A stretch of DNA of 64,000 bases from Acidobacteriota bacterium. Lineage in GTDB: Bacteria > Acidobacteriota > Blastocatellia > Pyrinomonadales > Pyrinomonadaceae. Made by a program: the position numbers and the translations under genes. The stretch covers positions 307,001-371,000 of the forward strand of contig JADKEF010000001.1 in assembly GCA_016718135.1 (NCBI GenBank), in the 5' to 3' direction. How positions within the stretch are numbered: the stretch's first letter is position 1; each line of letters starts with the position of its first letter. The notes beneath the pieces are model-generated. The model ran no database searches. It had not been told where the DNA came from and saw nothing but the letters and a program-made list of their open reading frames with translations. Shown here piece after piece: positions 52,463 to 61,803 of this stretch.

Positions 52463-55243
52463 CTACTCGGATCTCGCATTTTCGGCGCGCATCTTCTCGA
52501 TCATATCCGAGATCGCCTCTTTAAGGTGGGCAGTCACCAAAGCATACTGCTCGTCACCAGAAAGTTCACTGTGTCCTGCGAGTATATCTTTCGCGTAGAA
52601 AGGCTTACCGATCGTGATCTTGACCTTAGCGGGGCGGATCCTCCAGGACTTGCGGGGCCATACCCTATGGAGCCCATCAAGAGCGACAGGAACGATAGGC
52701 AGATCGAGTTCTGTGGCGAGGATCGCGGCACCTTTCTTGAAAGCATGGAGCTCTCCATCAAAGCCGCGTTCGCCCTCGGGGTAGATGTTGAGCACCTTGC
52801 CATTTTTTAGGCCGATGGCACCGGCTTTCATGGCGCGCATCAGTTCGGTGTCGGGGTTGACCGGAACGACGTTTAGCATCTTGGCAACAAATTTTAAAAA
52901 ACTGCCTTCAAAAAATTCACTCGCTCCGACGTGGAAAGCGTTTTTAAATAACGCATATGGATAATTCGAACAGAGTACGAACGGATCGAGGAAACTCTGA
53001 TGGTTCGGGCATATCAAAAATGTCTTGTCTAGTCTCTTGTTCTCGTTCAATTTCGAAAGAGCAACCAGATTCTCTCGACCTTTAACATCGAGGAGCATGA
53101 AAACTCTGAAGAATAGGTGAAAAACCTTGTACACGAGAAACGTAAAAACCGAGAACAGCGGGCGGTCTTGGAGAATGCCTCGGACTTCCGGGAAATCATC
53201 GTCAGCTTCGCGGACGATCTTGCCCCAGTTTAGGTCGAGCGAAACGTTGTCAACGTCTTTGCCGCCGTGCTTATTTACGAGTTCGATGACATTTGCGACC
53301 GTAAGGGCGGTGGCCGCTTCGTCGCCCTCGAATTCGGTTGAGAATGCTTGTTCGAGTGCGGCAAACGTCTCAGCACGGGCGAGGCTGTCAAGGCCGAGGT
53401 CGATCTCGAGATTCATCGAGGGGTGGATCATCTCCGGGTGTTTGGCATTTTGGCTGATAGCCGCGATCACAGCCTTTGCAGTGCTGGTTTCGAGCAAGGC
53501 ACTTTCAGCGGCGGAAAATTCCCACGCCTTTACTTCTTTCGCTTCTGCCGCGATAACGCCTGACTCCACCTCTTTCTTTAGCTGAAAGCGCTTGATCTTA
53601 TTAGTGGCCGTGCGGGGCAAGGGCTCGGCTCGAATGATGTAGTCTCGGACGCGTTGGTACTCAGGCAATTCGCGGCCGAGGCTGTCGAGCTCGTGACGGA
53701 TCGCTTCTTTTGAATTCGCGATCTTTGCCTGCTTGAGGTATTCGAAGTCGGGCACGACGACGGCGGCCAGTTTTTCTGCACCGGCTCTGGCCTCGGTCTC
53801 ATCCTCGATGCCGATGATGGCAAGCTCGGACACGAGCGGGCATTTTAGGTAATGAACTTCGAGATCTTCCGGGTGAACATTCTTTCCGGACGGCAAGACG
53901 ATCACGTCTTTGCCGCGTCCAACAATGTAAAGAAAACCGTCCGAATCGATCTTGCCAAGATCGCCGCTGCGGAACCAACCGTCTTCGGTAAATGCATCCG
54001 CCGTTGCTGTGGGATTCTGATAGTATCCTTTGAACACCATCGTCCCGCGGATCAAAACTTCTCCAACACCTTCTTTGTCCGGGTCAAGAATTTTGATCTC
54101 GGCGCCCTTCATCGGCTTACCAACCGAGCCAACGCGGTTATCATCCTCGTAAGTTGCGGTCGCCGCACCGCTTGTTTCCGTGAGTCCGTAGCCCTGAATG
54201 ATAGTAAAACCGAGTCGATGAAAATCCTGAGCAACCGCATCATCGAATCGCGAACCGGCCGAGATCGCAATACGCAGTTCACCGCCAAATGAATCATGGA
54301 CCGCCCCGAAGAACTTTTTGCCAAGATTGATATTCAGCGTGTCGCGAAAGAAACCGTTGGTCTTGAGCATCGTGCGAAACAACGCCTGCACTACCTTTGG
54401 CTTCGCAGCAACGGCGTCAAAGATCTTTTTGTGAAAGATATACCAGAGGCGAGGTACAGTAGTGAGGATGGTGGGTTTGAAGATCTTCATCGACTCACTC
54501 AATTCGGCAGGAGTCAATTCTTTGAGATAACCTACCTGTGGGCCGAACGTTGTGGCGACCCACAAATTCACGATCTGCAAATACGCGTGAAACAGCGGTA
54601 AAAGGCTTAGAATGCGATCTTCGCCGCCCAATGTTAGGACGTCATTTAGACCTGACAACTCGCCCACAATATTGCCGTGCGTGAGCGGGACGCCTTTCGG
54701 TGTGCCGGTCGTGCCGCTCGTGTACATCAACAGGGCGGTGTCGTCGCCCGCGGCCTTTGGAATTTCCTTTGCATAGCTCTCGGGAAACTCGGTTGATGAC
54801 CATTCTTCAAACTTTTGAAACCCGTTGGTTGAATTTTCGAGATTCCAGACCACGGCTGGAATGTGACGGCCGAGCTTCTCCTCTATCTGAGCAAACCGTT
54901 GGGTCTGATCGGGCGAGAGAAACGCCACCTTTGCCTCCGAGTTCTCTAGGAAATTAGTTATCGTCTCGATCTCGCCATGTGGGTCGAGAGGCACACAAAC
55001 AGCTCCGTGATAAAGCGTTCCTAGATACGCGATCGCCCAGTATGGATGATTTTCACCGATCAGGGCGACGCGATCCCCGAATCCGACCTTTTCTTCGCCG
55101 AGCCGGTAGGCGACTGCACGGATCTTTTGGAGCATCTCGGCGGAAGTATAGACCTCGTTGTCATTACCAACGATTCGCATCGCGACTGCGTCAGGACGTG
55201 ACTCCAATGATTCGATCAGGCGTTCGCAAAATGACTGCGGCAT
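52463..55243 (-). CDS. Acyl-CoA/ACP synthetase-carrier protein-acyltransferase fusion
   Basis: The 926-residue protein joins three parts. Residues 1-560 are an AMP-binding synthetase with P-loop YTSGTTGTPKG and GYGLTETSG, YRTGD-like WFRSGDLG and GRGKD. Residues about 600-670 are an acyl-carrier domain with the phosphopantetheine site DLGLDSLA. Residues about 700-915 are a PlsC acyltransferase with NHQSFLDP and PEGERGFDG. It resembles E. coli Aas, plus an internal ACP. It probably activates free fatty acids, loads them on its own carrier and places them on a lysolipid (inference). ATG at 55243. Confidence 0.9.
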   Translation of the reverse strand: MPQSFCERLIESLESRPDAVAMRIVGNDNEVYTSAEMLQKIRAVAYRLGEEKVGFGDRVALIGENHPYWAIAYLGTLYHGAVCVPLDPHGEIETITNFLENSEAKVAFLSPDQTQRFAQIEEKLGRHIPAVVWNLENSTNGFQKFEEWSSTEFPESYAKEIPKAAGDDTALLMYTSGTTGTPKGVPLTHGNIVGELSGLNDVLTLGGEDRILSLLPLFHAYLQIVNLWVATTFGPQVGYLKELTPAELSESMKIFKPTILTTVPRLWYIFHKKIFDAVAAKPKVVQALFRTMLKTNGFFRDTLNINLGKKFFGAVHDSFGGELRIAISAGSRFDDAVAQDFHRLGFTIIQGYGLTETSGAATATYEDDNRVGSVGKPMKGAEIKILDPDKEGVGEVLIRGTMVFKGYYQNPTATADAFTEDGWFRSGDLGKIDSDGFLYIVGRGKDVIVLPSGKNVHPEDLEVHYLKCPLVSELAIIGIEDETEARAGAEKLAAVVVPDFEYLKQAKIANSKEAIRHELDSLGRELPEYQRVRDYIIRAEPLPRTATNKIKRFQLKKEVESGVIAAEAKEVKAWEFSAAESALLETSTAKAVIAAISQNAKHPEMIHPSMNLEIDLGLDSLARAETFAALEQAFSTEFEGDEAATALTVANVIELVNKHGGKDVDNVSLDLNWGKIVREADDDFPEVRGILQDRPLFSVFTFLVYKVFHLFFRVFMLLDVKGRENLVALSKLNENKRLDKTFLICPNHQSFLDPFVLCSNYPYALFKNAFHVGASEFFEGSFLKFVAKMLNVVPVNPDTELMRAMKAGAIGLKNGKVLNIYPEGERGFDGELHAFKKGAAILATELDLPIVPVALDGLHRVWPRKSWRIRPAKVKITIGKPFYAKDILAGHSELSGDEQYALVTAHLKEAISDMIEKMRAENARSE

Positions 55244-55266
55244 AATTATTTACAGGTTCGAATAGC

Positions 55267-55645
55267 TTAATCCGCAAGCAATTTTAGCGCAAGCTGTCGT
55301 GCTTGGGTCCGGATCTCGGGAATCGCCGTTGTTTCCCACAATGTTCCTTTCAAAGCCGTGCCCAGCGTGTACACGAGTCCCAATGTCTGGCCAGTCTTGC
55401 CGATAACTTCACCCTCGGGCGTTGCTCTAATACCTAGATCTAGCTCGTCATTGCGTATGTGGCCACGGGCGACGAGATTCTTGACGAATGGCGTGTCGAT
55501 CTTGGAGAAATTGCTCTCGGAGCCAATGCAGTTGACCAACGCGTCTGCCCCGACAGTTCGGCGGTCGGTCGCGGTTGTAAAGGCAAAACTGAATTCTCTA
55601 TTGGAAAAGTCGATCGCCTTAAGACGGCCTCGTGGGACTATAGGT
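55267..55645 (-). pseudogene. C-terminal fragment of an FAD/NAD(P)-binding protein
   Basis: The frame reads RGRLKAIDFSNREFSFAF ... GADALVNCIGSESNFSKID ... LGIRATPEGEVIGKTGQTLG and ends at 55267. This matches the end of YdhS-like FAD-dependent proteins (the VNCIG segment and the GxVxG loop). The expected 350 or more upstream residues with the Rossmann GxGxxG are absent; instead the DUF2490-like gene ends at 55638. The fragment therefore looks like a rearrangement or deletion scar. No start with a ribosome site is visible. Confidence 0.62.
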
Positions 55646-56309
55646 TGATCTTCCAGGAGGTCCCCAGAACATTGAGGTCGCCGGGCCGCGAATATCCGTC
55701 GTTCTGTCGCAGATAATATAGTTCTAGCGTCAGTCGGCTGCTCAAAGGCTTACTAATGCCAAGGCTGATCCGGTTTCGAGAGAATTTGCGGGTGGTTGAG
55801 ACATAGAAGGGTTCTTCGGTTATAAAGAGCTTCGCCTTCCCGATCAACTTTTCGGGCATGTCTACTTCAAAGGTCAGCGAGGGGCGATATCGCCAGCCTT
55901 TGATATTGTTGCGGACGCGATACTCGAAAAGGCTGCGATGGTTGAGTCCGATCTTTTTTAGTGGGAATTTGTATGTAGCCCGGGTCGTGTATCGATGCTC
56001 GGTACGAAACATACCAAGCAGATTTCGCGTCTCAATGTAGATGTATCCCTGTCCAATGCTAAAGCGATTGTTAGGTTTAAAGGTCACCCCGCCACCTGCC
56101 CTAATCTCATTAACCCTGGACATGTTTTCGCCGATTCGAAGCTGTGAAAGAGCTAGAAGATCGATCTTTTTATGAACAGGGATCGTAACCTGAACATCCC
56201 CCCAAATTTGAGTATCTTCATCGTCAGGCAGAGTCGCTTGAGCGTTGGCCGACACAGCCAATGTCGCGGAGACTGTTATCAAAAATAAGAGTTTACCAAT
56301 AAAAGTCAT
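55638..56309 (-). CDS. DUF2490-like outer-membrane beta-barrel protein
   Basis: About 223 residues with a signal peptide (MTFIGKLLFLITVSATLAVS) and alternating amphipathic strands such as TQIWGDVQVTIPVHKKIDLL, HRSLFEYRVRN and RNRISLGISKPLSSRLTLEL. It ends in KINL with no C-terminal Phe. DUF2490 proteins are predicted small porin-like barrels of unknown role. A decayed relative is at 8680-9356. Its 3' end adjoins the FAD-protein fragment. Start taken at the ATG at 56309. Confidence 0.75.
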   Translation of the reverse strand: MTFIGKLLFLITVSATLAVSANAQATLPDDEDTQIWGDVQVTIPVHKKIDLLALSQLRIGENMSRVNEIRAGGGVTFKPNNRFSIGQGYIYIETRNLLGMFRTEHRYTTRATYKFPLKKIGLNHRSLFEYRVRNNIKGWRYRPSLTFEVDMPEKLIGKAKLFITEEPFYVSTTRKFSRNRISLGISKPLSSRLTLELYYLRQNDGYSRPGDLNVLGTSWKINL

Positions 56310-56408
56310 TCGTTGAACTCGGGCCAAGGGACTAAGCCTAGTCGGCGATTTGGGGGAAATCGAACATCAGAATAACAAAGATGTAACAGTTTGTTAACAC
56401 GCGGCCGG

Positions 56409-57383
56409 CTATTTAGGGACACGGATCCGAAGAGCGTTGGGTACTACCTCGTAGGTGGCTGGGAGTTGGCCGGGGAGTTCACCGTCTGTTTCTAGGAAGA
56501 TCGGCTTGGACGGATCGACTGCTGAAACCTCGATGCGTTTGGCGAGTGTGCTGTTGACCTCGGCGAGTTTCTGATGCGTGCCTCGATAAAGTGAGTATGC
56601 ATTGAGGAGTATTTTTGCGGTGCTGAGGTCGCCAATGTTTATTACGTCGAGCAAGCCGTCATTGATCGTGGCGTCCGGCGCGATCATCATGCCGCCGCCA
56701 AAGTAGCGGGAATTTGCTATGCAGAATGCAATAGTTTGCACAGTGTGTTCCTCGCCATCGTCGAATCTGACCCGAACAAGCGTCGCGTCGAGGTCGATAA
56801 CCTCCTGGAAGGCAGAAACCGCAAAATTCGCCTTGCCACGCATCGATTCGACGGGTAGCCAATCGAAGACCTTTGCGGATTTCACACGTTTGATCACATC
56901 CGCTGCGAGGCCGACCGATGAGATATTGAGGAAGAACCGGCTGACGGTTTCGCCGTTGTGATCTGCGAACGTAACCTTTCCGACGTCCATCTGCTTCGTC
57001 ACGCCGTCTCGGAGAGCGGCCGCCGCTTCACGATTTGTTTGGGGCAGTCCCAATGTGCGGCGAAAATCTCCACCTGTGCCTGATGGCAAGACGCCGAGCT
57101 CGGCCTCTACGCCGGAAAGCAGAATTCCGTTTGCGACCTCGTTGATCGTTCCATCGCCGCCGCAAGCGATGATGAACCCTCGGCCAGCTTTTGATGCACG
57201 CTTTGCGATAGTCACCGCGTCGCCCTGACATTTAGTGAAGGCGACGGTGAACGGCCCGAAGTGCGCCCGCAGATCACTAGCCGTCGCCGCCCAATTAGCA
57301 CGCGTCGCACCGGACGCTGATTTCGGATTGACGATCACGAGCGGGAGCGATGTGTCGGCGGAGTTGGTAATAACGTTTGCCAC
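56409..57383 (-). CDS. Diacylglycerol kinase-family lipid kinase (YegS/DgkB type)
   Basis: The 324-residue protein has the catalytic loop GGDGTINEVANG near residue 76, an N-terminal IVNPKSASG and PSGTGGDFRR, and a C-terminal beta domain with VINIGDLS and EVSAVDPSKPIFLETDGE. Such kinases phosphorylate diacylglycerol or related lipids at the membrane. The GTG at 57383 is the apparent start. It stands downstream of pepP with a terminator between. Confidence 0.9.
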   Translation of the reverse strand: MANVITNSADTSLPLVIVNPKSASGATRANWAATASDLRAHFGPFTVAFTKCQGDAVTIAKRASKAGRGFIIACGGDGTINEVANGILLSGVEAELGVLPSGTGGDFRRTLGLPQTNREAAAALRDGVTKQMDVGKVTFADHNGETVSRFFLNISSVGLAADVIKRVKSAKVFDWLPVESMRGKANFAVSAFQEVIDLDATLVRVRFDDGEEHTVQTIAFCIANSRYFGGGMMIAPDATINDGLLDVINIGDLSTAKILLNAYSLYRGTHQKLAEVNSTLAKRIEVSAVDPSKPIFLETDGELPGQLPATYEVVPNALRIRVPK

Positions 57384-57429
57384 TTCTCGTAGATTTTGCG
57401 GCCAGACGGGTTAAATAGTCAAAGACAAA

Positions 57430-57457
57430 CAAAATGGCGGCCCTTTCGAGCCGCCAT
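57430..57457 (-). terminator. Intrinsic terminator after the Xaa-Pro aminopeptidase gene
   Basis: ATGGCGGC (57434-57441) pairs with GCCGCCAT (57450-57457). On the minus strand the stem is followed by TTTTG, as expected at the end of the gene at 57481. Confidence 0.75.
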
Positions 57458-57480
57458 CGCTACTAAAACATCACGTTACA

Positions 57481-59037
57481 TCATCGAGCCGCGAGAGATT
57501 GCTCGAAGAGAATAGGTGCGGGATTGTTCTTGATCCTTTCAGCAAGCGGAACCTGCTTCGGAGCGACAGCCATGAAGGCTTCGATGTCAGCGATCGTTCT
57601 CGGAAGTTTGCCGCTCATCCACTCGACACCAGTCTCGGTAATGAGCATGTCGTCCTCGATGCGGACGCCGATGTTCTTGTATTTCTCATAGACCGGTCTC
57701 ACCTTAGCGATGAATGCCTTGTTCTCCGGCGTGTCGGGAAGATTGTCGAGAGCATCCTCGCGAATGTAAATTCCCGGCTCATTCGTATAAACCCCTCCGG
57801 CCTTTAGCGGTCCTTGATACGAGCCGACATCATGGACGTTCATACCCAGCCAATGCCCGAGGCCGTGGAGCGACCAGATGCCTGCTTGTCGGGAGTTCTT
57901 GTCCACGACGAGGCCGAGCTTGAATAGGCCATCGTTGATCGTATTGCGGGCGATCGCACTGAGCTGTTGCCAAGTTACCCCGGGTTTCGTTGCTTTTGCT
58001 ACCGCTTCTTGAGCATCGAAGACGATCTGATAGATCTCAGCTTGTTCCTTGGTAAATTTCCCATTGACAGGAAATGTCCGGGTAATGTCAGCCGTGTAAT
58101 GCTCGTATTCGGCGGCTGCATCGATCAGCATCACCTCGCCCTTCTTGACCGGGCTCTGCGATTCGACGTAGTGCAATGTTGTCGCATTTGGGCCGCAGCC
58201 GACGATCGAGGGATAGCCCCAGAAATCTGCATTGCGACGGCGAAATGTGTATTCGAGTTCGGCGTGAACTTCATATTCCCAATCGGCACGCCCAACAGTC
58301 GCCATTGCACGCATGTGTGCTTCGGTCGAGATATCGACTGCGTGCTGAAGGATCTTGAGTTCGAAAGGCGATTTGATGAGGCGAAGCTCGCCAAAGATCG
58401 GTTGAGCGTTGACGAATTTAAGAGTCTTGTTTTCCTTCGCGAAATGATCTTCGACATGAAACTCTCGGCGGCCGTTCTCATCATTCTCACCTTGCGGGAG
58501 AAGCATGTAGATCGACTCGGCGGACGTCGGGATCGATGTGCCGCCTTCTTTAGCGGTAAACGCGGCTTTCGACCTCAACGCCGCTAGGAAGGCGGGCTGC
58601 TCGGATGCATCGATGATCGTTTTCATTCCCGATATTTGCGAAACCTGTTCGCGGGAATACATTCTTCCTTCCCATGCTTCGCGAAGCGGAACACGTTTCG
58701 GTATGAAAAGGGTTTCGGTTACAGCTCCGCCGTCCTTTGTGATCACCAGCGTCGCTCCGTCCTGTTTTAGACCAGTCAGGTAAAACAGGTTGTTCTCCTG
58801 ACGATAGACATAGTCGACATCGTTCGTATAAAGCCGCGGCTCCGCACTGAACATCACTAAAATGCTCTTGTCAGCCATCTTCGCGACGACAGCCGCGCGG
58901 CGCCGTGCCAATTCAGCATGACGTTCAGCATCGGTGAATTTCGGTGCCTTTGGCGTGACGATTATCGAAGTCGGGCCTGCCGGCAAGGCGGCGAGCGTGA
59001 ACGTCAAGATCAGGAAAAATGTAGTAAATAGCTTCAT
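57481..59037 (-). CDS. pepP: Exported Xaa-Pro aminopeptidase (M24B)
   Basis: The 518-residue protein has a signal peptide (MKLFTTFFLILTFTLAALPA), an aminopeptidase P N-domain and the pita-bread M24 domain with metal ligands in LIDAAAEYEHYTADITRTFP (two Asp), HGLGHWLGMNVHD (His), EPGIYI (Glu) and RIEDDMLIT (Glu). It removes the first residue from peptides with proline second. The export signal is unusual for E. coli PepP but common in this group. Its ATG overlaps the stop of the upstream peptidase (ATGA). Confidence 0.93.
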   Translation of the reverse strand: MKLFTTFFLILTFTLAALPAGPTSIIVTPKAPKFTDAERHAELARRRAAVVAKMADKSILVMFSAEPRLYTNDVDYVYRQENNLFYLTGLKQDGATLVITKDGGAVTETLFIPKRVPLREAWEGRMYSREQVSQISGMKTIIDASEQPAFLAALRSKAAFTAKEGGTSIPTSAESIYMLLPQGENDENGRREFHVEDHFAKENKTLKFVNAQPIFGELRLIKSPFELKILQHAVDISTEAHMRAMATVGRADWEYEVHAELEYTFRRRNADFWGYPSIVGCGPNATTLHYVESQSPVKKGEVMLIDAAAEYEHYTADITRTFPVNGKFTKEQAEIYQIVFDAQEAVAKATKPGVTWQQLSAIARNTINDGLFKLGLVVDKNSRQAGIWSLHGLGHWLGMNVHDVGSYQGPLKAGGVYTNEPGIYIREDALDNLPDTPENKAFIAKVRPVYEKYKNIGVRIEDDMLITETGVEWMSGKLPRTIADIEAFMAVAPKQVPLAERIKNNPAPILFEQSLAAR

Positions 59038-60852
59038 CTCAATACCTCAATATCTATGTCTTTTGAAGATTCATTCCCAAAATAGTCTTTCGCGAAAACT
59101 CTCAGAACGAATTGCCCCGCTCCAATGGTCGCCGGATCGAAAAGATCTTCCCGATTTTCACCGCCGCTGACGAAGTTCGTGACGATGTAATTGAATATCG
59201 TCTCGCCCGTCGCCCCCGAATGGCTACCGTTCGCGTATGCGAGTCTCACTACGCTATTTGAAGGTTTTTCGATCACCGGAGGCCGCGAATCGCTGATCCC
59301 GGGCAGTATCAGAGCGTCAAGAGCGTTCATCTCACTGCCGCTGCGCCCGGCGATGAGGTGGACATGATTCATCGGATTAAGCGTGCCGATCGGGTCGCCA
59401 GCTTTGAATTTGGTGCCACGCGGGACGCGAACGCCGGTTATTTTTCCGTTCTCTCGTTGAAACTGAAATCGCGGATCGCCGAACGGCGTCGAAGCTTGAT
59501 CGCGACTAAGTCGGATATGTATATAACCCAATGTCGGCATCCGTATCAGTTCCCGCAAAGTGCCGAAATTCTCCACCGCTATCGGCCGCAGGACCGTTTC
59601 GTCGCGAATGAATCTCGCAGTCTCGCCGTAGTTACCCGCGATATCGAGGCCGTTGTGAAACCAGATATTGTCATCGTCAGGCTTGACCAACCCGCGTATC
59701 TCGCCGAGCGTTCCGGCGATATCCCGCTTTGTGGTTGGTGGATCGTAGGGCCAACGGGCGGGAGCGGCGTTGCGGAATTCTTCGGCAGTCTCACGTTTTC
59801 TTCGTTCAAGCTTTTTCGGATCGTCTGTCGCGGGTTTCTCGTTGAAAAACCCTGACAAGCTGATTCTCACTGTCAGCAACCATCAGATCGCCGTTGGCAG
59901 CCATAGCGAGGCCGGATGGACGATTGAAGCTTGATCTAAACGCAGAGCCGTTAGTATCGCCTCTCGAATCGCTCGAAATTGTGGTCACGACTGGCAATGT
60001 TGTACCGCCAATACGCCGGATCGAGTTGCCGTCAGCAACAAAAATCACGCCGTTCGAGTCAACGGTCAAACCGGTCGGCTGGACGAAGGATGACATCGGT
60101 AGTAGGCCATCTTTGAGATCACCATCACCATTTCCCGCGAGCGTCCAAACTGTCCCGTCCCGTTCGACAACGCGGATACGGCGATTGCCGCTATCAGCGA
60201 CTAGCAGTTTGTCCTGCCAAATCGCCAGGCCGGTTGGCGTGTCAAATTTGGCAGCGGTACCGATTCCATCCGCGTATCCGGTCATACTTCCGGCGAGGGT
60301 GGAAACCTTGCCGTTCTCGATCACGCGGATGCGGTCATTGTAGGTGTCCGCGACGAATATCTTGCCGTCGGGCCCACAGGCGATTCCTATTGGCCCGTTA
60401 AAGCGGGCATCGGCGCCGTTCCCGTCAACGAATCCGGAAGTGCTTGGAAAGCCGGCGAGCATCGTGACCTCGCCTCTTGGGTCTACGGTTCGAATCGTAT
60501 GGGAGCCTGTGTCAGCGAACAACAGATTGCCGCCTTTATCGAACGCCATCCCCGAAGGGGTGGTCAAACCTTCAGAATAGGCGGATATTTCGCTTCCGTT
60601 TATCCGCCAGATCTTGTCGTTCTGACCATCTGAAACGAAGATCTCGTTCCCGCGCACAGCGATACCAAACGGCTCCCCGATATCGCCGCTCAATCCGGCG
60701 ATGGCCGTTACATACTTGTAATTCCCGACGGCATTCGCCGGCCACATGTACCAGAATGCCGCAAAGATGATGAGCAGAAGCGCTCCGCCAGCTACAACGG
60801 CGGCGACTCTGTTTTTTATGGTTATCTGTTTTCTGCGACGTGGAGATCTCAT
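59034..60852 (-). CDS. Membrane-anchored NHL-repeat protein fused to M23 peptidase domain, frame broken in A5 run
   Basis: From the ATG at 60852, a basic start and one membrane helix (about 16-38) lead to a beta-propeller of NHL repeats, such as KIFVADTYNDRIRVIENGKV and LAIWQDKLLVADSGNRRIRV. At 59845-59849 an A5 run (T5 on the coding strand) ends the frame after LVRVFQ. With four T the protein continues VRVFNEKPATDDPKKLERRK into an M23-like domain with HNGLDIAG and NHVHLI metal motifs, ending at 59034. The M23 part has no ATG of its own near its start, which supports one fused protein. It may cut cell-wall peptides; the stop overlaps pepP. Confidence 0.75.
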
Positions 60853-60955
60853 GCGGTACAAACGGGCTATGTGTTACTATATCCGCACAGCAATTAATGC
60901 GGAAGTCGCGGGTATCGTTACGGGACGTAAGTTTTTTCAAGCAGGAGAATAATAT

Positions 60956-61603
60956 ATGTTTTCATTACAAGATCTTCTCGGCCAGGAGCAGGGTGAACAG
61001 GCTGTCAACGAGATCAGCAACAACGTCGGAGCCGATAGTTTGATGGTGAATACGGCGATCCAGATGGCTTTGCCGGCCCTCATCAACGGCCTCGCGAACA
61101 ACGCAGCGTCTCCAGAGGGAGCCGAGAGCCTAAACAGCGCTCTCGAACAGGACCACAGCGGAGGCGGTGTTTTGAACAACCTCGGCGGGCTTGCCGGTAT
61201 GATCTTTGGCGGCCAACAAGAAGCCGCTCCGCCGCCTCGTCAGGCAGATGCGGGCGGAATTCTCGGCCACATTCTCGGCACCAATCAAGGTGCGGTCGCA
61301 CAGGAAGTCAGCCAGAAATCGGGCCTCAATATCGGACAGGTCGCACAGATCCTGATGTTCCTCGCTCCGATCGTAATGAGCTATCTCGGACAGAAAAAGC
61401 AGCAGGAAAATGTCGGAGCCGACGGCCTCGGCGGCCTTCTTGGAAGCCTCCTCGGCGGCGGACAACAGGCTCAGGCGGCAGCACCGCAATCCTCCGGCAA
61501 CGCCATGATCGACATGGCATCAAACATGCTCGACAGCGATCGCGACGGCTCCTCTATGGACGACATCGCCTCAATGGCGTTCAACTACCTTACTAAGAAG
61601 TAG
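60956..61603 (+). CDS. DUF937 family protein
   Basis: The 215-residue protein has two DUF937-type helical repeats (FSLQDLLGQEQGEQAVNEIS ... and GAVAQEVSQKSGLNIGQVAQ). Each ends in LP-x-[IL]-x-x-L or LAPIVMSYL, followed by Gly/Ala-rich linkers. Residue pattern DSDRDGSSMDDI near the C-terminus looks like a calcium-binding loop. Role unknown. AGGAG lies eight bases before the ATG. Confidence 0.85.
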   Translation: MFSLQDLLGQEQGEQAVNEISNNVGADSLMVNTAIQMALPALINGLANNAASPEGAESLNSALEQDHSGGGVLNNLGGLAGMIFGGQQEAAPPPRQADAGGILGHILGTNQGAVAQEVSQKSGLNIGQVAQILMFLAPIVMSYLGQKKQQENVGADGLGGLLGSLLGGGQQAQAAAPQSSGNAMIDMASNMLDSDRDGSSMDDIASMAFNYLTKK

Positions 61604-61628
61604 GTCAAACCACTTTCATCTTTCAGAC

Positions 61629-61660
61629 GGCCGGTGTGACTAAATGTCCCGCCGGCCTTT
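61629..61660 (+). terminator. Hairpin terminator after the DUF937 gene
   Basis: GGCCGG (61629-61634) pairs with CCGGCC (61652-61657), followed by TTTCAT. The loop is 17 bases, so strength is moderate. Confidence 0.55.
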
Positions 61661-61803
61661 CATATTGCTGAAGAGATGGCGAATGAGCGTTCTACCGTTC
61701 CATACATCTCCCGCATCGATAAACACTGGCTTTCGGACAAAAGACGCCGCCGAGAGTTCCGTTTGGTTCGGACGGGCCGTGCGCTTTTGCTATTCTTAGT
61801 CCA

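Noticed and set aside
60485..60500. GGTTCGAATC, resembling a tRNA T-arm
   Set aside because: It lies within the NHL-repeat coding sequence and has no acceptor or anticodon arms around it. No tRNA was found in the window.
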